From NCBI GenBank assembly GCA_964430205.1, contig CAYSER010000038.1, positions 1-7,142 on the forward strand: 7,142 nucleotides of DNA, in the 5' to 3' direction. Positions within the stretch are counted from its first letter, which is position 1. The number at the start of each line of letters is the position of its first letter. Source of the DNA: CAJBLF01 sp964430205. GTDB taxonomy: Bacteria > Patescibacteriota > Gracilibacteria > Absconditabacterales > Absconditicoccaceae. This document shows positions 1 through 5,592 of this stretch, piece after piece. The position numbers were made by a program, and so were the translations under genes. The notes under the pieces are model-generated. The model had not been told where the DNA came from. It worked only from the letters and a program-made list of their open reading frames with translations, and did no database searches.

Positions 1-674
1 TCAATAGCGTCGGCGCTGATATCCATCTCAATGTCGATCATAGCATCATTGTCAAACCATCCAAGATCCACGTGACTCAGAAGGAATTCACCATTATTTC
101 GGACTATATCGAAGCAGGCACCTATTTCGCTATCTGAGCGGGCGCTGATAACAGCGAGATCACCATCACATGATGCGATGTCGACGATCTGTCCGCTATC
201 TATAGCGTTGCGGCCAAGATATGAATAGACTTCAAGATCCTCGATAAATACACCATCAGGGTCAGTTCCAAGAATAAGAAAAACTATCAGGCCGTAAAAT
301 TCGAGACGAGAATCTATCCAGGATTCCCTACTGATCTCCAATCCATCTTCTGAACGCTGTTGACTCAAGCTACTGGAGTATCCAAGATCTTCGAGACGCT
401 CTATGAAGGAAGATTCAATTATCTCAGCGAACTCGAGAATCTCTGAGCCAAGATAGAGATCCTCAATCCTCATGAGGCTATCGTCATCTGACCGACAGCG
501 CTCAAATGAGGCTACGTCTCTTCCACTGATCTCAGATGCTGAGGTGCCATGGTGCTTGCCTGAATCATGGCCCAGGGTACGACGAATATCATGAATGAGG
601 ATATCATAGCGAGAGGATATGACGATATCGTAACGAAATTACAGAAGATCGGCGTAAAAATACAAGCGGTGTAA
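1..674 (+). CDS. murA: UDP-N-acetylglucosamine 1-carboxyvinyltransferase, C-terminal half (partial)
   Basis: MurA transfers enolpyruvate from PEP to UDP-GlcNAc, the first committed cytoplasmic step of peptidoglycan synthesis. The gene enters from the left edge; codons are in phase from base 3 and end at TAA 672-674, leaving about 223 residues of a protein normally near 420. By recall of E. coli MurA the visible part begins around residue 195, so the catalytic Cys of the N-terminal half lies outside. Recognisable blocks are IEAGTY, YPGFPTDLQS (containing the family's active-site Asp), LENLGAKIEI, DLRCGGAMVLAGIMAQGTT and IARGYDDI. Nine in-frame TGA codons (135, 171, 222, 351, 444, 489, 507, 540, 561) must be sense; those in NLGA and VLAG fall on glycines conserved in the family, which fixes UGA as Gly. 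No competing family was considered plausible. Confidence 0.95.
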
Positions 675-680
675 AAAGAC

Positions 681-731
681 TGAAACATTGAAATATTGAA
701 ACGTTGAAATATTGAAACGTTGAAATATTGA
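681..731. repeat. 16-bp tandem repeat (three units) after murA
   Basis: Three head-to-tail units at 681-696, 697-712 and 713-728 read TGAAACRTTGAAATAT, followed by a partial TGA. Units two and three are identical; the first differs by one base. Each unit is itself two related 8-bp halves (TGAAACRT and TGAAATAT). It starts six bases after the murA stop. No function can be assigned from the sequence; it may be a simple-sequence expansion. Confidence 0.85.
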
Positions 732-767
732 TTTTTTCATTCTCCGTTTTTAAAAAAATTTTTTCTC

Positions 768-795
768 TTGATTATAAAAGTAATACTTGTAATAT
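768..795 (+). promoter_or_regulatory. Candidate sigma70-like promoter for the AbrB-type gene
   Basis: TTGATT (768-773) and TAATAT (790-795) resemble -35 and -10 boxes with a 16-base spacer, about 50 bases upstream of the ATG at 843. The region is very AT-rich, so chance matches are likely. The interest is that the perfect inverted repeat 779-805 covers the -10 box, the arrangement expected of an autoregulated small DNA-binding protein. Confidence 0.35.
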
Positions 796-811
796 AAGTA
801 TTACTTTTTTT
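776..811 (+). terminator. Hairpin with T-tract, possible murA terminator or operator
   Basis: The arms AGTAATACTT (779-788) and AAGTATTACT (796-805) are perfectly complementary, with a 7-base loop; A/T pairs extend the stem to 776-808. Seven T residues at 805-811 follow, giving the shape of an intrinsic terminator for murA. The stem is AT-rich and so weak. It also overlaps a candidate -10 box for the downstream AbrB-type gene, so the palindrome could instead be a DNA operator for that protein. The sequence does not decide between the two. Confidence 0.5.
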
Positions 812-832
812 ATATCTTTTCTGCAATGATAT

Positions 833-837
833 GGGAG
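833..837 (+). promoter_or_regulatory. Shine-Dalgarno sequence GGGAG selecting ATG 843
   Basis: GGGAG lies five bases upstream of ATG 843. It argues for that start over the in-frame ATG at 831, which has no such motif upstream. It is the only clear Shine-Dalgarno sequence in the window; the other plus-strand starts have AT-rich leaders. Confidence 0.6.
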
Positions 838-842
838 ATCCA

Positions 843-1043
843 ATGGTTGATCATCATATTTATGGAAGCGTTACCGTAAATACCAAATGACAAATCATCA
901 TTCCAAAGGAAGCAAGAGATGCTTTGTGAATCAAGGCTGGAGATAAATTGCTCGTAACCAGCAAATGAACCATTGCTCTCTGACTTATCAAAGCGAGCAA
1001 CGTCAAAGAATTCATTGAGAAAATCCAGAGTAATATCGATTAA
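843..1043 (+). CDS. AbrB/SpoVT/MazE-type swapped-hairpin DNA-binding protein
   Basis: The 66-residue product is little more than one SpoVT-AbrB domain. The stretch VTVNTKGQIIIPKEARDALG followed by IKAGDKLLV is the classic swapped-hairpin beta-barrel signature, with the TKGQI.IP core and the ALGIKAGD turn. Such proteins dimerise and bind DNA as transition-state regulators or as antitoxins. The short C-terminal tail (about residues 45-66, helical and lysine-rich) could carry a partner interaction. Four of six glycines are UGA, including those in TKGQI and ALGI. No toxin-like ORF is adjacent: 28 bases downstream lies an MFS transporter on the same strand, which it may share a transcript with or regulate. 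That link is inference. The palindrome at 779-805 is a candidate autoregulatory site. Confidence 0.88.
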
Positions 1044-1071
1044 TTTTTACTTTTCCCACTACTGTAGAGCT

Positions 1072-2223
1072 ATGAATAAAATCAAGCGAATCGTCATTTT
1101 CACGTTGTTTATGGATATCCTATGATTGACGGTCGTCATCCCTGCCTATCCGGATCTTGTGACCTATTTCCAAACGGATTATTTCATGATCTCCCTTGGA
1201 GTTACGCTGTTTGCGTTGTTCGGACTTTTTTCCAGTCCTATCCTGTGAATGATCTCCGATAAGTATTGAAGAAGACCGGTGCTGTTGATCTCCGTCCTGT
1301 CCACCTTTTTGAGTTATGTGATCATCGCTGTGTCATGAAATGTTTATATCTATCTGTTGGCGAGAGTTATTGCTGGTATGGCTTCATGAAATATTTGAGC
1401 TGTCCAGTCTATTCTCAGCGATATCTCTGTAGATCACAAAGAGCGTGCCGCTAATTTCTGATTGTTCGGTGCGGTGTTTGGGATAGGATTCATTATCGGT
1501 CCGGCGATCGGAGGTCGGTTGCTTGGTTATGGCGTCAAAATACCGTTTGTCGTCAGCGGGATATTAGCATTGGCGAATCTGGCATTCATCTTCCGATGAG
1601 TCCCTGAGACAAATAAGATTCTCGATAAAGCGAAGAAAATACGTATCGGAGTCATCCGTGTGTTCAAGGATATGTTTGTCTCCAATGAAAAGAAATACTA
1701 TTTCGTTTTCTTGCTCGTCAATCTCGGTATCATGATTTACCAGATGACCTTTACCTTATATCTTTCCCAACGCTTTGGTATCTGATGAGAACAGAGCGGA
1801 TATATCATGGCTTTATTCTGACTTATCATGGCCATCAACCAATGAGTCTTATTGAAACCGTTTTGGCTCAAAAGATTCACCAACAAAAAGTTGGTCAACA
1901 TCAGTATCTTTTGAATGATTATTTGCTACCTTTGAGCGTTCCTTTTCCAGTGAGAGATTCCTGTGATCACGTTTGTCGCTTTGAGTAGCGTGTTCGGATG
2001 AATTTTCCGTCCGGTCTTCCAGAATATGATGCTGGGAAATAGACAAGATGTATGAGTGGTAAACGGGAATGTCTCGGCCTTATCCAATCTGGCAAATATC
2101 TTCTGACCTATCATCGGCGGATATCTCATCGACCTTAATATCTCTCCGTTTGGTTTGGTTGCCTTGCTTATCGCGTTGGCCTACCTCTATGCAAAAAAAC
2201 ATCTTCATGGTCACATAGCCTAA
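1072..2223 (+). CDS. Major facilitator superfamily transporter, TetA/drug:H+ antiporter-like
   Basis: The 383-residue inner-membrane protein has the expected pattern of about 12 hydrophobic segments. Near the N terminus FMDILGLTVVIPAYPDL (about 13-29) matches the first helix of the TetA/Bcr group. LGMISDKYGRRPVL (58-71) is MFS motif A in the loop between helices 2 and 3, with both motif glycines encoded by UGA. LARVIAGMASG (96-106) fits motif B with its Arg98, and IGFIIGPAIGG (138-148) is antiporter motif C in helix 5. It therefore probably exports a small molecule in exchange for protons; the substrate cannot be read from sequence. Eighteen in-frame UGA codons occur, two of them consecutive at 1783-1788. 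The ATG at 1072 has only a weak upstream GTAGAG. The stop is TAA. Confidence 0.93.
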
Positions 2224-2252
2224 TGGACTTGAAAAATGACGACAAGAACATA

Positions 2253-2330
2253 CATTGATTGAGAATGAAAAATTGAGAATTGAAAATTGAAAATGTCATA
2301 TTCTTAATTGTTAATTTTAAATTGTTAATT
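2253..2330. repeat. AT-rich imperfect inverted repeat between transporter and hisS
   Basis: A run of TTGARAA-type units (around 2259-2296) is followed by TTAATTGTTAATTTTAAATTGTTAATT (about 2305-2330), which is its imperfect complement: roughly 19 of 24 positions pair when the arms are aligned. It could fold into a weak hairpin after the transporter gene or be a decayed simple repeat. No G/C-rich terminator is present in this gap. Confidence 0.5.
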
Positions 2331-2337
2331 CAGTAAT

Positions 2338-3528
2338 ATGGTATTGCGTCCCGGGTGATTCCCTGAGTACAGTCCGGCAGAGCAGTTGGTGTTCGATGAA
2401 GTGAAAAAGATCATCGAAGATACGTATCGTCAATATGGATTNNNNNNNNNNNNNNNNNNNNNNNNNNNNNNNNNNNNNNNNNNNNNNNNNNNNNNNNNNN
2501 NNNNNNNNNNNNNNNNNNNNNNNNNNNNNNNNNNNNNNNNNGGCGAGAGATCACAGAGGGGAAGATTCAGGGAGTTCTGGCAATCAGATATCGATGTCAT
2601 ATGGAGTGACGAGTGACGTGCTATGCGTGACGAGACACATGATGCTCCATGAAAAAACCTGTATTATGATGCAGAAATGTTAGTTGTTATAGCGAAAGCG
2701 TTGCATGCCATCATCCAAAGATTCCTTGATGACAAGCCATTCAGCTTGCATGTGAACAATAGATATCTCCTCGCATGATTCTTTTCTCAGTTCGATGAGA
2801 CGGTTGTCCCTCAGCTTTACAGCCTCTTGGATAAATATTATAAGATAGGATCCGATGCGTTCGCCAAAGAGCTTGAAACACTCGTCTCTGCTACTGACGC
2901 AAAGAAGATCATCGATTTTGTCCAGACTGATTTTTCCAGGCTTTCGCCAGATCTAGTGGATAATGATACCTATCGTAGAGGATATACGGAGATCAAGGAA
3001 GTGCTTGGATATGTGTCAGGATTGAATAGGCAACAGAGGTATTCCATCGTATGGGATCCTTGCATCATCAGATGACTTGATTATTATACGGGCACGGTCT
3101 ATGAGACGTTTTTTGATGATGATATAGCACTCGGCAGCATTAGTTCGTGAGGAAGATACGAGAATCTGACCTGATATATCAATCCCAAGAAGAGCCAGTA
3201 TTCAGGAGTGGGTGGCAGTATATGACTCTCCAGGATCGTGTTCCTCATACTCGAAAAGAAACAACCTGAACAGACTACTGATACCGAATATCTTTTTGTC
3301 CATTTCAAAGAGACTATCGATGATATCCTTCTGCTTTCCACCTTATTCGTCGAAGAGTGAAAGGTCGTTGAGGTCTATCCGTCCGCTGATAAGCTTGGTA
3401 AACAATTCGCTTATGCGGACAAGAAAGGCATTCCTTATGTCGTCATCCTAGGTGAAGGCGAGAAAGCGTTGAAAAGGTATAAGATCAAGCATATGAAGAC
3501 AGGTGAAGAGAAAGAAATGGAACGATAA
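2338..3528 (+). CDS. hisS: Histidyl-tRNA synthetase (interrupted by assembly gap)
   Basis: HisRS charges tRNA-His in the cytoplasm. The N terminus reads RPGGFPEYSPAEQLVFDEVK, then 100 N at 2442-2541 remove the motif 1 region. After the gap GERSQRGRFREFWQSDIDVI is class II motif 2, GLDYYTG (3073-3093) and SSGGRYENL (around 3142-3168) are the HisRS-specific signatures, and GVGGSIGLSR (3205-3234) is motif 3. A C-terminal anticodon-binding domain (VEVYPSADKLGKQFAYADKKG, then PYVVILG) follows, ending at TAA. In other HisRS about 80 residues separate the pre-gap and post-gap blocks, so the true gap is probably near 240 bases rather than 100. Nine visible UGA codons are read as Gly. Just after motif 2 lies an unusual hydrophilic stretch, SDEGRAMRDETHDAPGKN, partly encoded by a GTGACGAG-type repeat. 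ATG 2338 follows an in-frame stop at 2326 and lacks a Shine-Dalgarno sequence. Confidence 0.95.
2442..2541. other. Assembly gap (100 N) inside hisS
   Basis: Exactly 100 undetermined bases, the conventional placeholder for a scaffold gap of unknown size. It removes the motif 1 region of HisRS. The flanking codons happen to stay in phase across it, which has no biological meaning. Confidence 0.97.
2606..2635 (+). repeat. GTGACGAG-type repeat within hisS reading frame
   Basis: GTGACGAGTGACG (2606-2618) and GTGACGAGA (2627-2635), separated by TGCTATGC-like bases, closely match the order of units in the intergenic repeat at 5134-5165. Here they lie inside hisS and are translated, with a TGA in the repeat (2614-2616) read as Gly. 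Confidence 0.6.
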
Positions 3529-3529
3529 A

Positions 3530-3568
3530 ATGATAAATTTATGTGCTTTGGATAGGCAGTTTTATCAT
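3530..3568. repeat. Short inverted repeat after hisS (ATGATAAA/TTTATCAT)
   Basis: ATGATAAA (3530-3537) and TTTATCAT (3561-3568) form an 8-bp inverted repeat just past the hisS stop. A further GATAAA overlaps the stop codon itself (3524-3529). The same hexamer builds the palindromic array at 3904-3991. Confidence 0.5.
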
Positions 3569-3600
3569 AAAAAAACGACCCGGGACATACCTGGGTCTTT
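3569..3600. terminator. Bidirectional intrinsic terminator between hisS and minus-strand gene
   Basis: GACCCGGG (3577-3584) and CCTGGGTC (3590-3597) form an 8-bp stem with one G-T wobble and an ACATA loop. On the plus strand TTTCTT follows. On the minus strand the stem is followed after one base by seven T (plus-strand A 3569-3575), a textbook terminator. It can serve both hisS and the convergent small gene. Confidence 0.85.
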
Positions 3601-3616
3601 CTTGTCTTGGTTAGCA

Positions 3617-3778
3617 TTAACATAAGATGGCTACTGCTGCCGCTATCGGCAGTATGATAGCTCCGCAAACGAACAAGGTGAACCCTAGAGGGTTTCTCTG
3701 CGTCGCTTTTTCTCCATAGATCATCATCAAGACCTCGATACCGTATCCTATGATCATAATGGGATGAAATCTTTTCAT
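3617..3778 (-). CDS. Small two-helix membrane protein, unknown function
   Basis: A 53-residue reading frame on the minus strand, beginning MKRFHPIMIIGYGIEVLMMI and ending PIAAAVAILC before TAA. It has two hydrophobic segments (about residues 7-20 and 31-52) joined by a charged loop, YGEKATQRNP, as expected of a helical hairpin in the membrane. It is convergent with hisS. The strongest support is the intrinsic terminator 3569-3600, whose perfect seven-T tail points the minus-strand way and lies 17 bases past the stop. No family is recognised. All five glycines use GGN codons, unlike its UGA-rich neighbours, but with so few residues this is weak evidence of difference. No clear Shine-Dalgarno sequence precedes it. 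Confidence 0.6.
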   Translation of the reverse strand: MKRFHPIMIIGYGIEVLMMIYGEKATQRNPLGFTLFVCGAIILPIAAAVAILC

Positions 3779-3903
3779 AATCTTATTGTTTTTTTGGTTG
3801 TTTTTATTTAGTGTCCTTTGTCTATGGTTTTAGCATCAAAAATCAATGATATTTCCTGAAATTGCTTGATTTTTCCCTAACTATTGATACATTTCCTATT
3901 GAA

Positions 3904-3991
3904 CGATAAAGGCACTTCGTGCGATAAAAGCATAAATTGACAGGTTTTTATCGCGAAGCATTTATCGGTCCGGCTTGCTGGACCCTTTATC
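3904..3991. repeat. Palindromic array spaced by GATAAA/TTTATC hexamers
   Basis: CGATAAA (3904-3910) pairs with TTTATCG (3961-3967). Inside it, CTTCG (3915-3919) and CGATAAAA (3922-3929), separated by a 2-base bulge, pair with TTTTATCG-CGAAG (3946-3958). A second hairpin, GGTCCGG/CTGGACC with a CTTG loop, occupies 3967-3984. GATAAAGG (3905-3912) can alternatively pair with CCTTTATC (3984-3991), enclosing everything. The block sits between the minus-strand small gene and the glycosyltransferase gene. It could be a repetitive palindromic element, a structured leader, or a terminator for neither gene. The remaining upstream stretch 3779-3903 is AT-rich, with no supported feature. Confidence 0.7.
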
Positions 3992-4004
3992 ATTGTTTTG
4001 AAAT

Positions 4005-5123
4005 ATGTCTCTACTCCAATTCATCATCTTGCTGGCGGCTCTCGTATTCATTCTCTTCGGGCTCGATCTCTATAAACGCAAGAAGATGAATGTCCTTCAC
4101 TTCATGGTCTTCTTCGTCGGTGGCGCTTTGGTCGTTCTCTTCGCTTTGAACCAGCATGCCTTGGACCAATTCGGAAAGTATTTTGGCGTAGCTAGGGGTG
4201 CTGATCTCTTGGTATATTTTTCGCTTATCCTGCTTTTCTATTTTTATATCGAAGTGCTCAATAAACATACCAAGGATAAATTTCAATTGACCAGATTGAT
4301 CTCTCAACTGGCTATCAATCAATGATATGCAGAGAATAAAGAACAGATCCTCCATCGGAAGAATGCTGGTGAAAAAGATGATTTCATTTTCAATATCAGG
4401 ATGTATAACGAAGCTCAGGCGGTCGGAAAGGTGATAGATGAGATCGTGCATGCGTGATTCAGAAAGTTGGTCCTCATCAATGATGGCTCGACTGATGCTA
4501 CCTTACAAGTCCTTCAGTCCAAAAAAAATCAACATCAAGATTGTCTTATCATCATTCTCGATCATACGATCAATAGGGGATGAGGAGCTGCAAACCAGAC
4601 TTGATACAACTTCATCAAGAAATACGGTGATGAAATGAAGATCAAACGATTTGTCTGATTCGATTCGGACGGACAGATGGATATCAAGGATATGGATACG
4701 TTTATGAAACATATCGCGCATGACGAGAAATTGGGCTTTGATTTTGAACATAAGAAACCCGATCTTTATCTGGGGTCAAGATTTGTAGATGGCGGCAAAT
4801 GAGAGAATATGCCTCCTATGAGGAGATTTATCCTAGGTATCGCTACTTTGGTGACTAAAATATTCTATGGTGCCAAGGTAACCGATCCTCATAATGGGTA
4901 TAGAGTCATCTCGCTACCGGCATTGAGAAAGATTATTCTTACCGCTGATGGCATGCATTATGCCAATGAGCTCAACGAACAGATCAAAAGATATCATATG
5001 AAATATGTTGAGATCCCTGTCCATATCAGATATACTGATTATAGTCTCACGAAAGGACAAAAGAATTCCAATAGTTTGAAGCTAGCCTCGGAAATGATCT
5101 ACAAAAAACTGTTCTTCAGATAA
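4005..5123 (+). CDS. DUF2304-GT2 fusion: membrane-anchored family 2 glycosyltransferase (DPM1-like)
   Basis: The 372-residue protein joins two domains normally found in separate adjacent proteins. Residues 1-106 are DUF2304: three hydrophobic segments (about 2-20, 32-51, 70-90) with the hallmark FGVARGADLLVYFSLILLF. Residues from about 120 are a GT-A glycosyltransferase like dolichol/polyprenyl-phosphate mannosyltransferases. NDGSTD (159-164) binds the nucleotide, FDSDGQMD (from 219) contains the DXD metal site, and LGSRF, DPHNGYR (294-300) and YSLTKGQKNSN complete the family pattern. It probably moves a sugar from a nucleotide donor to a lipid phosphate for envelope glycosylation, at the inner face of the membrane. 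Six UGA codons are read as Gly; the first (4323-4325) lies right at the domain junction, so the fusion depends on it. No usable start exists for a separate GT2 protein: the first in-frame ATG after the junction falls inside the first beta strand. Confidence 0.9.
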
Positions 5124-5133
5124 AAAATTTTCT

Positions 5134-5167
5134 GTGACGAGTGACGAGTGCAACGTGACGAGTACCT
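5134..5167 (+). repeat. ACGAG-rich repeat, left flank of the four-helix-bundle gene
   Basis: GTGACGAG units at 5134 and 5155, with an intermediate GTGACGAGTGC, occupy the space after the glycosyltransferase stop. GTGACGAGTACCT (5155-5167) is complementary at 12 of 13 positions to AGGTACTCGTAAC (5556-5568) on the other side of the following gene. Confidence 0.75.
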
Positions 5168-5189
5168 GCTTTAGTCCTAAAATGTGTCG

Positions 5190-5537
5190 ATGCTTATAAA
5201 TGACTTTGAAGAAATTTTATCTTGGCAGAAAGCACAGGATCTTGCTTATGAAATTTATCAAAAGCTTTCTTCTATAAAAGATTATGCTTTTAGGGATCAG
5301 ATTCAAAGAGCAGGTGTTTCTATTTCCAATAATATCGCAGAGTGATTTGAAAGAAAAAATAATAATGAATTCAGCTATTTTCTCTATGTTGCTAAAGGGT
5401 CATCTTGAGAATTACGTTCTATGCTTGTTTTGGCTAAGAGGCTTTGATATATTGATATAGAGACGTTTGAAAGAATGTACAATGAAATCAAGGAGATATC
5501 AAAACTATTGTGATGATTAATAAAATCCTTAACATAA
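5190..5537 (+). CDS. Four-helix-bundle protein of the 23S rRNA intervening-sequence (IVS) family
   Basis: The 115-residue product matches the IVS-encoded four-helix-bundle family (TIGR02436-type) in length and motif order: LSWQKAQDLAYEIYQ in helix 1, FRDQIQRAGVSISNNIAEGF and EFSYFLYVAKGSSGELRS through helices 2 and 3, then LGYID and a C-terminal ISKLLGGLIKSL. Members were first found inside insertions of bacterial 23S rRNA; relatives include the Avd accessory protein of diversity-generating retroelements. The molecular role of the free-standing forms is unknown. Five UGA codons encode Gly, among them the conserved AEGF and GSSGEL positions, and two are consecutive near the end (5511-5516). 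Under the standard code the gene would look broken. No rRNA, reverse transcriptase or variable repeat is nearby. Inverted ACGAG-type repeats flank it. ATG 5190 is chosen; GTG 5184 is an in-frame alternative. Its AT-rich composition contrasts with its neighbours and hints at separate origin. Confidence 0.9.
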
Positions 5538-5540
5538 AAC

Positions 5541-5570
5541 TCATTACTCGTAACTAGGTACTCGTAACTG
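5541..5570 (-). repeat. ACGAG-rich repeat, right flank of the four-helix-bundle gene (inverted)
   Basis: Two copies of TACTCGTAACT (5545-5555 and 5559-5569) lie just past the gene's TAA. On the minus strand they read AGTTACGAGTA, the same family as the GTGACGAGT repeat upstream at 5134-5167, in opposite orientation. Confidence 0.75.
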
Positions 5571-5590
5571 TTTTATATGATAATATAAAA
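5571..5590. repeat. Perfect AT-only inverted repeat before serS
   Basis: TTTTATAT (5571-5578) and ATATAAAA (5583-5590) are perfect complements around a GATA loop, ending two bases before the serS ATG. It may overlap promoter elements (the TATGATAAT-like centre resembles a -10 box) or be incidental in AT-rich DNA. Confidence 0.45.
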
Positions 5591-5592
5591 TT

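Noticed and set aside
681..731. CRISPR array
   Set aside because: The 16-bp units are directly adjacent with no spacers, and no cas gene is present.
843..2223. Toxin-antitoxin pair
   Set aside because: The AbrB/MazE-like protein could be an antitoxin, but the next gene is a full MFS transporter and no small toxin-like frame lies on either side.
2223..2336. 37-residue plus-strand frame overlapping the transporter stop (TAATG)
   Set aside because: Its codons run through the AT-rich repeat and give low-complexity sequence with no conservation signal. The overlap with the stop is likely chance.
4011..4451. 146-residue open frame on the minus strand
   Set aside because: It lies antisense to the DUF2304-GT2 gene, which has clear family motifs. 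The antisense frame has no recognisable domain and ends where the real gene's codon pattern allows.
5190..5537. Avd gene of a diversity-generating retroelement
   Set aside because: Avd is related in fold, but no reverse transcriptase, template repeat or variable target gene is in the window.
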